A stretch of 64,000 nucleotides of DNA from Proteus penneri (GCF_003144535.1 NZ_PHFJ01000002.1:1-64000); one strand, 5' to 3'. Shown: positions 50,574 through 61,645, counted from the stretch's first letter. Numbers and translations: made by a program. The notes: generated by a model not told the origin, from the sequence alone.

Positions 50574-51076
50574 TGCGTAGTCGCTTACGAAAATGGAGTA
50601 AAGAACTGATTGTTCTGGTTGTCATTTTCGTTGTAGCTTCTTTCGCGATGGATTGGTGGCGACAACCTACGCCACCCTCTTTAACAAATTTACCTGAACT
50701 TTATACTGTTGATAATAAAGTTGTTTCATTAACAGAATTGAGCGCTGAAAAGCCATTATTAATCTATTTTTGGGCAACTTGGTGTGGGGTGTGTAAACTA
50801 ACAACGCCTGCAGTAAATTCGTTAGCGCAAGATGGTTATAACGTGACATCTGTTGCGATCCGTTCTGGTGATAACGCAAAGTTAGAGCGCGGTATCCAGT
50901 CTAAAGGACTGGTATTTCCTGTGATAAATGATAGTCGAGGGGATATTTCTCAGCAGTGGGGAATTAGTGCAACACCTTCATTTGTTATTATTTATAAAGG
51001 GGAAATGGTAGGCTTTACAAGTGGCTGGTCATCTTCGTGGGGATTAAAACTACGTTTATGGTGGGCTGGTTTTTGA
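50573..51076 (+). CDS. scsD: Membrane-anchored thioredoxin-like protein ScsD
   Basis: A 167-residue protein with an N-terminal membrane anchor (residues about 11-25, ELIVLVVIFVVASFAM) and a periplasmic thioredoxin-like domain with ATWCGVCKL (Cys71, Cys74). This TlpA-like layout fits ScsD. The cis-Pro is in ATPSFVII. It is the last gene of scsABCD and is followed by a strong hairpin. Confidence 0.9.
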   Translation: MRSRLRKWSKELIVLVVIFVVASFAMDWWRQPTPPSLTNLPELYTVDNKVVSLTELSAEKPLLIYFWATWCGVCKLTTPAVNSLAQDGYNVTSVAIRSGDNAKLERGIQSKGLVFPVINDSRGDISQQWGISATPSFVIIYKGEMVGFTSGWSSSWGLKLRLWWAGF

Positions 51077-51112
51077 ACGGTATACCAACGATTATTTTAA
51101 GCTTTAGTAGAT

Positions 51113-51155
51113 TAAAAATAACGGAATTCATTGTCATATTGAATTCCGTTATTTT
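51113..51155. terminator. Bidirectional terminator between scsD and lnt
   Basis: AAAATAACGGAATTCA and TGAATTCCGTTATTTT form a 16-base perfect stem. T runs flank it on both strands between the two convergent genes. Confidence 0.9.
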
Positions 51156-51163
51156 ATTTTGCT

Positions 51164-52690
51164 TTATTCAACTCGACGTTTAATTAAGGCGATAATAAAA
51201 AATAATCCAACCAGTATCCACAATGGTGTATTCCCCCATTTATAATAAGGGGTTAACCCCGTTGTTGGTGTGATTTTTTCCGCTAAAGCACCTTCTTCAA
51301 ACTGAGGAAGTTGAGAAATTACCTCACCGTTGGCTGCAATAAAGGCTGTAATACCGTTATTTGTCGAACGTAATAATGGTCTTCCTAACTCAAGAGAGCG
51401 CATTCTCGCCATTTGGAAATGCTGCCAAGGGCCGATTGAATTACCAAACCACGCATCATTAGAAATCGTTAATAAGAACCGTGTATCGGGTTTAAAATTA
51501 GCACGGACTTGTTCACCTAAAATAATTTCGTAGCAAATAGCTGCGGTAATTTTGGCATCATTGACAGTCAGTTGAGGCTGTACATATTCGCCTTGGCTTA
51601 ATGATGACATCGGTAAATTAAAGAAAGGTGCCAGTGGGCGTAATAGTGATTCTAATGGCACATATTCGCCGAAAGGAACAAGATGATGTTTGTTATAGCG
51701 ATCAGTGGCTGGGTATTGATAAGCATAGTGTTCACCTAATGTGATGACACTATTATAGAAACGATAACCTTCTAATGTCGGTCGAGCATCAATAATTCCC
51801 GTCATTAAATGAGTATCTTGCTCTCTTAATTGTTTATCTAATTCTGCTAAAAAGCTTTGTTGTTGAATTTCAACGTCAGGGATCGCCGATTCAGGCCAAA
51901 TAATAAGATTGGCATTACCAATAAAAGGGCGACTTAAGGTGAGATAGGTTTTTAATGTACTCTCTAATGTACCCGGTTCCCATTTTAATGATTGTGCAAT
52001 ATTACCTTGGATTAATGCAATTTCTTGCGTTTCATCCGGCAAAGGTTGATACCACTGATAGGATTTAAAGCTGATAGGTAATATTAATAAAAGTAGTGCA
52101 ACCACGAGGCTGTAAATTGATTTACGATAGATTGTAAATGCAATTAATCCACTAATAACGGTTAAGAGCAACGTTATCATAGTGACACCAAAAATAGGTG
52201 CAATGCCTTTTAAAGGGCCATCAATTTGGCTATAACCAAACTGTAACCACGGAAAGCCTGATAATACCCAACCCCTTAAAAATTCAGTGATTTGCCATAG
52301 TGCGGGTGCAGCAAAAACAAATCGCCATAGAGTCGGATTTGGGAAAAACTTATTTAATAAGCCGGCAAAAAGTAGGGGATAAAGTGATAAATAAAGTGCT
52401 AATAAAATCACTAAAAAGATATTTATCGCAAATGGCATACCGCCAAAATCAGCAATGCTGACATAAACCCAATTTACACCCGCGCCAAATAATCCAAAGC
52501 CCCAAGCAAAGCCAAGAAATGCACCTTGTCGGGTTGTACGTTGCGAGATTATCAGTAATAGGCCCAGCAGTGAAATTAAAGCAGCAGGCCAAAAGTCAAA
52601 AGGCGAAAACGCGAAAGTGCCGATAGCACCGAAAAAAAACGCCAGAAGGGCGCGAACCCACTGGCGGTTTAAGAAAGAGGTCTTATTCAT
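51164..52690 (-). CDS. lnt: Apolipoprotein N-acyltransferase Lnt
   Basis: Lnt adds the third fatty acid to the N-terminal Cys of lipoproteins, the last step of maturation. The 508-residue protein has several N-terminal transmembrane segments, then a periplasmic nitrilase domain. The catalytic triad is likely Glu in WPESAIPD, Lys of the [13 protein letters not shown] loop, and Cys in [12 protein letters not shown]. The start at 52690 has AGGATCTCA upstream and fits E. coli. The longer frame (52708) overlaps corC. It is downstream of corC, as in E. coli. Confidence 0.94.
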   Translation of the reverse strand: MNKTSFLNRQWVRALLAFFFGAIGTFAFSPFDFWPAALISLLGLLLIISQRTTRQGAFLGFAWGFGLFGAGVNWVYVSIADFGGMPFAINIFLVILLALYLSLYPLLFAGLLNKFFPNPTLWRFVFAAPALWQITEFLRGWVLSGFPWLQFGYSQIDGPLKGIAPIFGVTMITLLLTVISGLIAFTIYRKSIYSLVVALLLLILPISFKSYQWYQPLPDETQEIALIQGNIAQSLKWEPGTLESTLKTYLTLSRPFIGNANLIIWPESAIPDVEIQQQSFLAELDKQLREQDTHLMTGIIDARPTLEGYRFYNSVITLGEHYAYQYPATDRYNKHHLVPFGEYVPLESLLRPLAPFFNLPMSSLSQGEYVQPQLTVNDAKITAAICYEIILGEQVRANFKPDTRFLLTISNDAWFGNSIGPWQHFQMARMRSLELGRPLLRSTNNGITAFIAANGEVISQLPQFEEGALAEKITPTTGLTPYYKWGNTPLWILVGLFFIIALIKRRVE

Positions 52691-52697
52691 TGAGATC

Positions 52698-53579
52698 CTA
52701 TACATCATTACCTAGTTCAGGAATGGGCGCATCATCTGGAATATGCACATACACCTGAATGATCTTACGGCTATCTGCCATAACAACTTTAAATTGGTAA
52801 TTATCAATGGTAATAGTTTCACCACGAGCAGGAAGGTGACCAAAGGCTTGCATAACTAAACCGCCAATTGTATCAACTTCTTCATCGCTGAAATGTGTAC
52901 CGAACGCTTCATTGAAATCTTCTATCTGGGTTAAAGCTCGAACTGAGTAAGCGTGGCGACTCAGTGGACGAATATCAATATCATCCTCATCGTCATACTC
53001 ATCTTCAATTTCGCCTACGATAAGTTCTAGAATATCTTCAATTGTGACAAGTCCTGATACACCTCCGAATTCATCAATCACAATTGCCATATGATAGCGT
53101 TGTGAGCGGAATTCTTTTAATAGGCGATCGACCCGTTTACTTTCAGGTACAACAACCGCTGAACGTAAGACTTTATCCATGCTAAATGGCTCTGCGTCTG
53201 TACGCATAAATGGCAGTAAATCTTTTGCCATCAATAAGCCTTCAATATGATCTTTGTCTTCGCTGATAACTGGGAAGCGGGAATGTGCTGAATCAATAAT
53301 TACATCTAAACATTCATCAAGAGTTTGATTACGTTTTAGTGTAACGATTTGGGAGCGTGGGATCATAATATCCCGAACACGCTGTTCAGCAATATCCATT
53401 ACCCCTTCAAGCATGTCGCGGGTATCAGGATCAATTAATTCTTTCTGTTCAGAATCGCGGATAAGCTCCATCAGATCATCACGGTTTTTAGGTTCACCGT
53501 GGAACCACTGATTAAGCAGTGTGAGAAACCCTTTCTTAGGACCAGGGTTATCGTTACTCGAAGATTGGTCGTCGCTCAT
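52698..53579 (-). CDS. corC: CorC/YbeX family CBS-domain protein
   Basis: A soluble 293-residue protein with two CBS domains (about residues 60-190, [14 protein letters not shown] and [19 protein letters not shown]) and a C-terminal CorC_HlyC domain ([18 protein letters not shown]). It is linked to magnesium and cobalt efflux and to ribosome maturation, but its role is not settled. It lies between ybeY and lnt, as in E. coli. Confidence 0.93.
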   Translation of the reverse strand: MSDDQSSSNDNPGPKKGFLTLLNQWFHGEPKNRDDLMELIRDSEQKELIDPDTRDMLEGVMDIAEQRVRDIMIPRSQIVTLKRNQTLDECLDVIIDSAHSRFPVISEDKDHIEGLLMAKDLLPFMRTDAEPFSMDKVLRSAVVVPESKRVDRLLKEFRSQRYHMAIVIDEFGGVSGLVTIEDILELIVGEIEDEYDDEDDIDIRPLSRHAYSVRALTQIEDFNEAFGTHFSDEEVDTIGGLVMQAFGHLPARGETITIDNYQFKVVMADSRKIIQVYVHIPDDAPIPELGNDV

Positions 53580-53650
53580 GGCGTTTTAACTATTTTTCCT
53601 CATTGAATGGTTAATTAGATATAGTATTTATCATAAAAATAAGAGAACTG

Positions 53651-54118
53651 TTACTCTTTTTCAATTAAATAGGGATCTGCATAACCTAAATTTTGTAAGA
53701 TTTCCGTCTCTAAACCTTCCATTTCTTCGGCTTCATCATCTTCAATATGATCATAACCTAAAAGATGCAGACATCCATGAATAACCATGTGTGCCCAATG
53801 CTCTTCAACAGTCTTACTCTGTTCAGTCGCTTCTTTTTCTACCACTTGACGGCAAATAATCAAATCCCCCAAGAGAGGCAATTCAACTTCAGGTGGGGCC
53901 TCAAAGGGAAAAGAAAGCACATTAGTCGGTTTGTCTTTTCCACGATACGTGAGATTTAGTTCGTGACTTTCTGCTTCATCAACAATACGAATAGTCACTT
54001 CACTTACAGGCTGAAATTGCGGTAATACCGCTTCTAACCATGTCATAAATTGGGCTTCAGTAGGAAGCCCTTGTGTATTTTCACTTGCTACTTGTAAATC
54101 AAGGATAACTTCACTCAT
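53651..54118 (-). CDS. ybeY: Endoribonuclease YbeY
   Basis: A single-strand endoribonuclease for 16S rRNA 3' processing and ribosome quality control. The metal site is [26 protein letters not shown] is the conserved central motif. The longest frame has 42 extra residues. The ATG at 54118 gives [13 protein letters not shown] and 155 residues, the same N terminus as E. coli. It overlaps ybeZ by eight bases (ATGAGTGA), so the two are coupled. Confidence 0.95.
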   Translation of the reverse strand: MSEVILDLQVASENTQGLPTEAQFMTWLEAVLPQFQPVSEVTIRIVDEAESHELNLTYRGKDKPTNVLSFPFEAPPEVELPLLGDLIICRQVVEKEATEQSKTVEEHWAHMVIHGCLHLLGYDHIEDDEAEEMEGLETEILQNLGYADPYLIEKE

Positions 54119-55172
54119 GATTTTCTCTCTGAAGCTTCTCTTTTTCTGCTTTGATAGCTTGGCGACGTTTTTGGTCTTCAGTTTCCCAAGTTTCATAAGC
54201 GATAACAATTTTGGCAACCACAGGGTGGCGAACAACGTCTTCACTGTGGAAAAAGTTAAAACTTAAGTCGTTCACATCGGATAAAACTTCGATAGCATGA
54301 CGTAAGCCTGATTTATTGCCTCTTGGCAGGTCAATCTGAGTAATATCCCCAGTGACAACGGCTTTAGAGTTAAAACCAATACGCGTTAAGAACATTTTCA
54401 TTTGTTCAATGGTGGTGTTTTGGCTTTCATCAAGAATAATAAAGGCATCATTGAGTGTACGCCCACGCATATAAGCGAGTGGAGCGACTTCAATAACATT
54501 ACGCTCTATTAGTTTCTCAACTTTTTCAAAACCCAACATCTCAAATAACGCATCATAAAGCGGTCGTAAATAAGGATCGACTTTTTGACTAAGGTCGCCA
54601 GGTAAAAAACCCAGTTTTTCACCAGCTTCAACCGCAGGGCGCGTTAACAAAATACGACGCACTTCTTGACGTTCAAGGGCATCAACAGCGGCAGCAACAG
54701 CCAGATATGTTTTCCCTGTACCAGCAGGCCCAATGCCAAATGTAATATCATGGGTTTGAATATTGGCAATATATTGTGCCTGATTTGGTGTACGAGGTTT
54801 TATTACACCTCGTTTAGTCCGAATATTGGTTGATTTTCCAAATTCAGGAACATGCTCATCACTTTGCTCAAGCACACGGCTTTCTTTGATAGCAAGATGA
54901 ATTTGTTCAGGGTCGATATCGGGGATCACGCCTTTAATTGGCGAGGTTTCCACATACAGGCGACGTAAAATTCCTGCTGCTGCATTGACACATAATGATT
55001 TACCCGTGAGTTTAAAACGGTTATCACGATGATTAATCTCGATACCTAAACGGCGCTCAAGTTGCTTAATATTATCGTCAAATGGGCCACATAGGCTCAT
55101 TAAACGGGCATTGTCAGCTGGCTCTAAGAAAATTTCTTGGGTCGCTACTTGTGCATGTGCTATTACTGTCAC
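54111..55172 (-). CDS. ybeZ: PhoH-like protein YbeZ (RNA helicase-like ATPase)
   Basis: A PhoH/PhoL family ATPase of 353 residues that acts with YbeY in rRNA processing. Walker A is [11 protein letters not shown] and Walker B is [11 protein letters not shown]. The whole core resembles E. coli YbeZ. The start is GTG with AAGGA eight bases upstream. It lies between miaB and ybeY in the usual order. Confidence 0.95.
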   Translation of the reverse strand: MTVIAHAQVATQEIFLEPADNARLMSLCGPFDDNIKQLERRLGIEINHRDNRFKLTGKSLCVNAAAGILRRLYVETSPIKGVIPDIDPEQIHLAIKESRVLEQSDEHVPEFGKSTNIRTKRGVIKPRTPNQAQYIANIQTHDITFGIGPAGTGKTYLAVAAAVDALERQEVRRILLTRPAVEAGEKLGFLPGDLSQKVDPYLRPLYDALFEMLGFEKVEKLIERNVIEVAPLAYMRGRTLNDAFIILDESQNTTIEQMKMFLTRIGFNSKAVVTGDITQIDLPRGNKSGLRHAIEVLSDVNDLSFNFFHSEDVVRHPVVAKIVIAYETWETEDQKRRQAIKAEKEKLQRENHE

Positions 55173-55200
55173 TGATTATCCTTTTGTTAAATCTGATTAA

Positions 55201-56631
55201 TTAAGGTTGGTAAACACCTACCCCTAATTCATCTTCTTTACGAGTACGTGCAATGACGGATTCTGGTGATTCATGGATCCGTAAATCCATTTGATCTTCC
55301 GTTCTAACCACTTTACCACGTAGGGAGTTGGCATAAACGTCTACAATCTCAACATCAACGAACTTACCAATCATATCCGGTGTACCTTCAAAGTTAACCA
55401 CTCGGTTATTTTCAGTACGACCAGAAAGCTCCATCACATTTTTACGTGAAGGGCCTTCAACAAGAATACGTTGCACACTGTTTAGCATAGCTCGGCTAAA
55501 GTTCATGGCTTGTTGATTGATACGTTGTTGTAGCAGATATAAACGTTGTTTCTTTTCATCTTCGCTAACGTCATCAGGTAAGTCAGCGGCTGGAGTACCA
55601 GGACGTGCTGAATAGATGAAACTAAAGCTCATATCGAAATTAACATCCGCAATTAATTGCATCGTTTTTTCAAAGTCGTCTTGAGTTTCACCCGGGAAAC
55701 CGATGATAAAGTCTGAACTGATCAGAATATCAGGACGCGCTTTACGTAATTTGCGAATGATGCTCTTGTATTCAAGTGCAGTATGGTTACGCTTCATTAA
55801 TGTTAGAATGCGGTCAGAACCACTTTGCACAGGTAAGTGTAAATAGCTGACTAATTCTGGTGTATCTTCATAAACCGCAACGATATCGTCAGTAAATTCG
55901 ATAGGGTGGCTGGTAGTAAAGCGAATGCGGTCAATACCGTCAATTGCTGCCACTAAACGAATTAATTCAGCAAAACTACAAATTTGACCATCAAAAGTCG
56001 CGCCACGATAGGCGTTAACGTTTTGACCTAACAAGTTTACTTCGCGTACACCTTGGGCAGCTAATTGAGCAATTTCAAATAGGACATCATCGCAAGGACG
56101 GCTAACTTCTTCACCACGAGTGTAAGGAACTACGCAGAAAGAGCAGTATTTGTTACAGCCTTCCATGATGGAAACGAAGGCAGAAGGGCCTTCAGCACGC
56201 GGTTCTGGTAAACGGTCAAATTTTTCGATTTCAGGGAAGCTGATATCGACAACTGGGCTTTTAGTCCCTTTAACCTGATTAATCATTTCAGGTAAACGGT
56301 GTAAAGTTTGTGGCCCGAAGATAATATCGACACACTGCGCACGTTGACGGATGTATTCGCCCTCTTGAGAGGCAACACAACCACCGACGCCAATGATAAT
56401 ATCAGGTTTATTATCTTTGAAATATTTCCAACGTCCTAACTGATGAAAGACTTTTTCTTGTGCTTTCTCACGGATAGAACAGGTATTTAGCAGTAGAATG
56501 TCCGCATCTTCGGCGACATCGGTTAACTGATAACCGTGGGTGCTTTCGAGTAGGTCTGCCATTTTGGATGAATCGTACTCATTCATCTGACAGCCCCAAG
56601 TTTTAATGTACAGTTTTTTTATCGTCGACAT
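55201..56631 (-). CDS. miaB: tRNA-2-methylthio-N6-isopentenyladenosine synthase MiaB
   Basis: A radical SAM methylthiotransferase that adds the methylthio group to i6A37 of tRNAs. The first cluster is held by Cys14, Cys51 and Cys85 ([29 protein letters not shown]). The radical SAM cluster is Cys159, Cys163, Cys166 (GCNKYCSFC). A C-terminal TRAM domain ([15 protein letters not shown]) binds tRNA. At 476 residues it is the E. coli size. It is divergent from ubiF across 187 bases. Confidence 0.97.
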   Translation of the reverse strand: MSTIKKLYIKTWGCQMNEYDSSKMADLLESTHGYQLTDVAEDADILLLNTCSIREKAQEKVFHQLGRWKYFKDNKPDIIIGVGGCVASQEGEYIRQRAQCVDIIFGPQTLHRLPEMINQVKGTKSPVVDISFPEIEKFDRLPEPRAEGPSAFVSIMEGCNKYCSFCVVPYTRGEEVSRPCDDVLFEIAQLAAQGVREVNLLGQNVNAYRGATFDGQICSFAELIRLVAAIDGIDRIRFTTSHPIEFTDDIVAVYEDTPELVSYLHLPVQSGSDRILTLMKRNHTALEYKSIIRKLRKARPDILISSDFIIGFPGETQDDFEKTMQLIADVNFDMSFSFIYSARPGTPAADLPDDVSEDEKKQRLYLLQQRINQQAMNFSRAMLNSVQRILVEGPSRKNVMELSGRTENNRVVNFEGTPDMIGKFVDVEIVDVYANSLRGKVVRTEDQMDLRIHESPESVIARTRKEDELGVGVYQP

Positions 56632-56818
56632 TGTGTAAATCCGGTATTTTCAGTGAGACAATAGCTAATCATTGGAAAACGTTGCGTGTAATAAGCCAAT
56701 AAGGTGGTTATTGTAGTCATTTGTGTGGTCAGTGACTAGAGCAAGTCGGCGCTAATTATCTATGGCGTTTAGTTTAATAGAAATAAACTGAAACAGCGCT
56801 TACCTATTATTTAAAGTA

Positions 56819-58024
56819 ATGAGTTATGGCATAACAATGATGAGTAATGTAAAAAACGATTTTGATGCAATCATCGCGGGTGGCGGTATGATTGGCGCAG
56901 CTGTTGCAATTGGGCTGGCGCAAGAAGGATTGTGTGTTGCAATGATTGAACGACAGTCTCCAGCACCTTTTGATGCGTCATCTCATCCTGATATCCGTAT
57001 TTCTGCGATTAGTTGCGCGTCCGTTAGTCTATTAAAACAATTAGGTGCATGGCAACATGTTTTGGCTATGCGTTCTGCGCCTTATCTTACCTTAGAAACA
57101 TGGGAAGAAGAAAATGCTCATGTTGTTTTTGATGCAAAAAGCTTAGGGTTGCCTGAATTAGGCTATATGGTTGAAAACCGTATTTTGCAATTAGCCCTTT
57201 GGCAAGAAGCTGAACGTTATAGCAATATCACTTTATTATGCCCAAACAGTCTAAGTAAAATGGTCTATTTAGATGATAAATGGAAAGTAACACTTTCTGA
57301 TGGCAGTGAAGTGACCACAAATTTAGTGGTAGGTGCAGATGGTGCGAATTCTCAAGTGCGCCAATTTGCGGGTATTGGTAGCAATGGTTGGCAATATCGT
57401 CAATCTTGTATGCTGATCACTGTGAAAACAGAGTTACCTCCTGAAAAGGGAACATGGCAACGTTTTTACCCCTCAGGGCCTCGCGCTTATTTACCGCTTT
57501 TTGATAATTGGGCCTGTTTGGTTTGGTATGATTCGCCTGACAGAATTAGAAAACTGCAAAATATGTCGATGACGCAGTTAGAAAAAGAAATTCAACATGC
57601 TTTTCCTGATCGATTAGGTAAAGTGACACCTATTGCAGCTGGTTCATTCCCATTAACGCGTCAACATGCAAGCCGTTACGTTGATAAAGGGATTATTTTA
57701 TTGGGCGATGCGGCTCATACTATCAATCCTTTAGCAGGGCAGGGTGTCAATTTAGGTTACCGTGATGTGGATTGTTTCTTAGACTTAGTGGCTGATGCCA
57801 AAAAACATTTTGAACCTTGGGATTCAATGGCGTTATTGAAGAAATATCAGCGTCGTCGTATGCCTGACAATTTAGTCATGCAAGCGGGAATGGATGTTTT
57901 TTATCACGCTTTTAGTCACCAATTACCAGGGTTAAAAGTCGTTAGAAATATCGGCCTTTTAGCTGCGCAACATGCTGGTAAGGCTAAAGAAGCGGCGCTA
58001 CGTTATGCATTAGGTATTAAGTAA
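56819..58024 (+). CDS. ubiF: 3-demethoxyubiquinol 3-hydroxylase UbiF
   Basis: An FAD monooxygenase that adds the last hydroxyl in ubiquinone biosynthesis. The N-terminal dinucleotide motif is AGGGMIGAAVA, the DG motif VVGADGANSQVR, and the FAD motif LLGDAAHTINPLAGQGVN. At 401 residues (E. coli 391) it may start at Met7 or Met8, as the first Met has only a weak ribosome site. E. coli also places ubiF next to miaB and a tRNA cluster. Confidence 0.94.
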   Translation: MSYGITMMSNVKNDFDAIIAGGGMIGAAVAIGLAQEGLCVAMIERQSPAPFDASSHPDIRISAISCASVSLLKQLGAWQHVLAMRSAPYLTLETWEEENAHVVFDAKSLGLPELGYMVENRILQLALWQEAERYSNITLLCPNSLSKMVYLDDKWKVTLSDGSEVTTNLVVGADGANSQVRQFAGIGSNGWQYRQSCMLITVKTELPPEKGTWQRFYPSGPRAYLPLFDNWACLVWYDSPDRIRKLQNMSMTQLEKEIQHAFPDRLGKVTPIAAGSFPLTRQHASRYVDKGIILLGDAAHTINPLAGQGVNLGYRDVDCFLDLVADAKKHFEPWDSMALLKKYQRRRMPDNLVMQAGMDVFYHAFSHQLPGLKVVRNIGLLAAQHAGKAKEAALRYALGIK

Positions 58025-58029
58025 TTAGA

Positions 58030-58074
58030 AATGCGATGATCGGAGTTGGATATCAGCAATAAGATCATCGCATT
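58030..58074. terminator. Hairpin between convergent ubiF and frmB
   Basis: AATGCGATGATC and GATCATCGCATT form a 12-base perfect stem with a 21-base loop and a short T-rich tail on the plus strand. A terminator is likely, although the loop is long. Confidence 0.65.
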
Positions 58075-58078
58075 GTTG

Positions 58079-58909
58079 TTACGCTTTTAAATGTTTGGCA
58101 TGAAAAGCAATATGCTCACCAATAAAACTCGCCACAAAATAGTAACTGTGATCGTACCCTTGATGTAAATTCAATTGATAAGTGAACTGTTTTTCATTAC
58201 AGGCTTTAGCAAATAGCTCGGGTTTTAATTGTTCCTGATAGAAGGGATCATCAAGACCGACATCAACACGCATAGGTAACACACTTTCTGCTTGGTTAAT
58301 CAATGCCACTGCATCATATTGTTGCCACTGCGTCATATCATCGCCTAAATAAGCGCTAAACGCTTTTTTACCCCAAGGAACAACTGACGGTGCCACGATC
58401 GGAGAAAACGCTGACACACTGCAGTAGCGTGCTGAATTTCGCAGTGCAATTGTTAAGGCACCATGTCCTCCCATTGAATGCCCACTAATGGCACGTTGAT
58501 GAGTCACAGGAAAATGCGTTTCTATCAGTGTAGGAAGTTCATCAACAATATAGTCATACATCTTGTAATGCTCATTCCAAGGCGATTGGGTGGCATTAAG
58601 ATAAAAACTTGCGCCTTGCCCTAAATCATAAGCACTATCATCAGCGACATTTTCACCGCGAGGACTGGTATCGGGTATAACTAAAATAATGTCATGTTGC
58701 GCTGCAAATTGTTGAGCACCAGCTTTAGTAATAAAATTTTGCTCGTTGCAGGTTAAGCCTGATAACCAATATAAAACAGGGTATTTTTGCTCTTCTTCCA
58801 TAGGAGGAAGGTAGATAGCAAATTTCATCTCACAATTTAACGTCGTTGATGTATGTTGATAGACTTCTTGCCAACCACCAAAACAGGCATGACGTTCAAT
58901 CCTTTCCAT
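58079..58909 (-). CDS. frmB: S-formylglutathione hydrolase FrmB
   Basis: The enzyme splits S-formylglutathione to formate and glutathione, the last step of formaldehyde detoxification. The alpha/beta-hydrolase nucleophile elbow is GHSMGGHG. The catalytic acid is likely in VGLDDPFY and the base in HQGYDHSYYF. The ATG at 58909 has AAAGGAG upstream and gives 276 residues (E. coli 277); the longer frame to 58948 is rejected. It is in a leftward frmR-frmA-frmB operon. Confidence 0.94.
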   Translation of the reverse strand: MERIERHACFGGWQEVYQHTSTTLNCEMKFAIYLPPMEEEQKYPVLYWLSGLTCNEQNFITKAGAQQFAAQHDIILVIPDTSPRGENVADDSAYDLGQGASFYLNATQSPWNEHYKMYDYIVDELPTLIETHFPVTHQRAISGHSMGGHGALTIALRNSARYCSVSAFSPIVAPSVVPWGKKAFSAYLGDDMTQWQQYDAVALINQAESVLPMRVDVGLDDPFYQEQLKPELFAKACNEKQFTYQLNLHQGYDHSYYFVASFIGEHIAFHAKHLKA

Positions 58910-58962
58910 TTTGACTCCTTTAAAAGCAAAGACAAACCTATGAAACATAAGTTTGATGATGG

Positions 58963-60090
<1,128 letters not shown>

Positions 60091-60093
60091 TTA

Positions 60094-60369
60094 TTAACGC
60101 AGGTAAGTGCGGATTAATGAAATGGCATCATCAACGGAATTTTTTTGATCTTCAGGAGAAGCGACGGCATCCATAAGACCTTCTCGTAAATGACTTTCGA
60201 GTACACCTGCCATCAGGCCATTAATAGCACCTCGAATGGCGGCAATTTGTTGTAATACCTGACTGCATTCGTTTTCATTTTCAAGTGCAGTTTCTAATGC
60301 AAGAAGTTGCCCTTTAATTTTTCTTACGCGAGTTAACGCGGCTTTTTTTTCTGCTGGTGAGTGTGGCAT
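60094..60369 (-). CDS. frmR: Formaldehyde-sensing repressor FrmR
   Basis: A 91-residue CsoR/RcnR-family repressor. Formaldehyde links Pro2 and Cys35 in E. coli FrmR; both residues are present here (MPHSPAEKK and NECSQVL), as is His60 in LESHLREGL. It controls its own operon through an operator in the promoter, described at 60386-60407. At 91 residues it has the E. coli size. frmA follows 18 bases downstream. Confidence 0.95.
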   Translation of the reverse strand: MPHSPAEKKAALTRVRKIKGQLLALETALENENECSQVLQQIAAIRGAINGLMAGVLESHLREGLMDAVASPEDQKNSVDDAISLIRTYLR

Positions 60370-60385
60370 ACATAATCCTTAAATA

Positions 60386-60407
60386 TACTATGGGGGAGTA
60401 TAGTATG
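60386..60407. promoter_or_regulatory. FrmR operator
   Basis: ATACTAT and ATAGTAT are inverted around GGGGGAGT, about 15 bases upstream of the frmR start. CsoR/RcnR-type operators have such a G-tract flanked by AT-rich inverted arms, and the E. coli frm promoter is of the same form. The arm sequence can also serve as a -10 element. Confidence 0.82.
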
Positions 60408-60565
60408 TTGGGTGAGATATGTACAGAAAGAGCAATAAAGTGTGGAGTGATGAGAAAAAATAAAAATGATGATGTGGAGTTTGTTGTACTTTGAGAGTAG
60501 AGGAATAAGAAAAAAAGAGGGAGAAATGATGTTTAGAGAACAGATAGGAAAAAATTAAGCGATAA

Positions 60566-60597
60566 AAACAAAAAAGACCCGCTATTACGAGTCTTAT
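60566..60597 (-). terminator. tRNA operon terminator
   Basis: On the minus strand AAGACTCG and CGGGTCTT form a stem with one mismatch, followed by TTTTTTG. It lies about 35 bases past the last tRNA gene. Confidence 0.82.
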
Positions 60598-60631
60598 TTG
60601 TTGATTTCGTGATAAACACGTTAGTAATCAA

Positions 60632-60716
60632 TGGTGCGGGAGGCGAGACTTGAACTCGCACACCTTGCGGCGCCAGAACCTAAATCTGGTGCGTCTACCA
60701 ATTTCGCCACTCCCGC
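60632..60716 (-). tRNA. leuW: tRNA-Leu (anticodon TAG)
   Basis: An 85-base gene including the encoded CCA. It has the long variable arm of tRNA-Leu. The anticodon TAG is at 60680-60682. The acceptor stem GCGGGAG / CTCCCGC pairs fully. It is a second copy of the gene at 61162 and is the last gene transcribed in the array. Confidence 0.96.
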
Positions 60717-60766
60717 AACAACTTGGAGAAAAAAAGACTCGCTCTGCGAGTCTCTCTTTCAAAATA

Positions 60767-60841
60767 TGGCTGGGATACCAGGATTCGAACCTGGGAATGC
60801 CAGGATCAAAACCTGGTGCCTTACCGCTTGGCGATATCCCA
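60767..60841 (-). tRNA. tRNA-Gln (anticodon TTG)
   Basis: A 75-base gene with CCA; acceptor stem TGGGATA / TATCCCA. The anticodon loop reads TTTTGAT, giving TTG. It matches the copy at 61060. Confidence 0.96.
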
Positions 60842-60845
60842 AAAA

Positions 60846-60922
60846 TGGTGGCTATGACGGGATTCGAACCTGTGACCCCAACATTATGAGTGTTGTGCTC
60901 TAACCAGCTGAGCTACATAGCC
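60846..60922 (-). tRNA. tRNA-Met, elongator (anticodon CAT)
   Basis: A 77-base gene with CCA; acceptor stem GGCTATG / CATAGCC. The anticodon loop reads CTCATAA, giving CAT. The first pair is G-C and the stem is unlike the initiator tRNA, so this is the elongator form. It is repeated at 61254. Confidence 0.95.
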
Positions 60923-60943
60923 AGATTGAATCTAACGGAAAGA

Positions 60944-61018
60944 TGGCTGGGGTACCAGGATTCGAACCTGGGAATGCCAGGATCAAAACCTGGTGCCTTA
61001 CCGCTTGGCGATACCCCA
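60944..61018 (-). tRNA. tRNA-Gln (anticodon TTG), second acceptor variant
   Basis: A 75-base gene that differs from the other two Gln genes at the acceptor stem (TGGGGTA / TACCCCA). The anticodon is TTG. Confidence 0.95.
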
Positions 61019-61059
61019 TCCGCTAATTCAATTGTCAACACGCTAATTTATCAGAAATA

Positions 61060-61134
61060 TGGCTGGGATACCAGGATTCGAACCTGGGAATGCCAGGATC
61101 AAAACCTGGTGCCTTACCGCTTGGCGATATCCCA
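61060..61134 (-). tRNA. tRNA-Gln (anticodon TTG)
   Basis: A 75-base gene including CCA, the same as the one at 60767 in the readable body. The anticodon is TTG. Confidence 0.96.
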
Positions 61135-61161
61135 ACTGATAAATTCTTGACGAGGTTAAAA

Positions 61162-61246
61162 TGGTGCGGGAGGCGAGACTTGAACTCGCACACCTTGCGG
61201 CGCCAGAACCTAAATCTGGTGCGTCTACCAATTTCGCCACTCCCGC
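61162..61246 (-). tRNA. leuW: tRNA-Leu (anticodon TAG)
   Basis: An 85-base gene including CCA, identical in sequence to the one at 60632. It is second in transcription order, after tRNA-Met. The E. coli array has metT, leuW at this point. Confidence 0.96.
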
Positions 61247-61253
61247 AAAAAGA

Positions 61254-61330
61254 TGGTGGCTATGACGGGATTCGAACCTGTGACCCCAACATTATGAGTG
61301 TTGTGCTCTAACCAGCTGAGCTACATAGCC
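61254..61330 (-). tRNA. tRNA-Met, elongator (anticodon CAT)
   Basis: A 77-base gene including CCA, identical to the one at 60846. It is the first gene of the array after the promoter. Confidence 0.95.
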
Positions 61331-61604
61331 ATCTTTTTTTGCATAACCTTCGTCGGCGTTGCGGGGCGCATTATGCGTATTACAGACAAATCCGTCAACT
61401 GCTTTTTGCATTAATTTTCGAGAAACGTGTCCGTTTGCTCGATGGTTAATCATTTTGTCGAAAAAAGATCCAAAAAACAACCTTGTTGATGAAAAATATC
61501 TCAAAGTATAAGGTGCAATAGTGTGTGAATAAAAAGAAAAAACAAAGCAGTAAGAGAAATGATATTAAACTAAAGAGGAAAAAGATGAAGAACAATGGGC
61601 ATAA
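61331..61604. other. Intergenic region between the tRNA array and nagC
   Basis: About 270 bases upstream of the tRNA array, holding its promoter. E. coli has asnB and umpH (nagD) here; both are missing. The rest is A+T-rich with no credible gene. Confidence 0.5.
61370..61398 (-). promoter_or_regulatory. Stable-RNA promoter of the tRNA array
   Basis: On the minus strand TTGACG (61393-61398) and CATAAT (61370-61375) are 17 bases apart. The discriminator after the -10 is GCGCCCCGC, the GC-rich form that makes tRNA and rRNA promoters sensitive to ppGpp. It lies about 35 bases before the first tRNA gene. Confidence 0.9.
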
Positions 61605-61645
61605 AAAAAGAAATGTGACGAGAAACTCACGTAACATTTCTTTTT
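61603..61645 (-). terminator. nagC terminator
   Basis: On the minus strand AAAAAGAAATGT and ACATTTCTTTTT enclose a 17-base loop that itself folds (GTGAGTTTCTCGTCAC), followed by T residues. It lies about 100 bases beyond nagC. Confidence 0.75.

Noticed and set aside
54119-54244. 42-residue N-terminal extension of YbeY
   Set aside because: It overlaps ybeZ and is Lys-rich out-of-frame sequence. Family members start at the ATG at 54118.
60767-61134. Regularly spaced near-identical 75-base repeats that could suggest a CRISPR array
   Set aside because: The repeats fold as tRNA-Gln genes with encoded CCA, and the intervals hold other tRNA genes rather than spacers.
60631-61311. Several plus-strand frames with repeated GYQDSNLGMPGSKPGA-like peptides
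   Set aside because: They are translations of tRNA genes read on the wrong strand. The repeated peptide is a familiar artefact of tRNA-Gln sequences.
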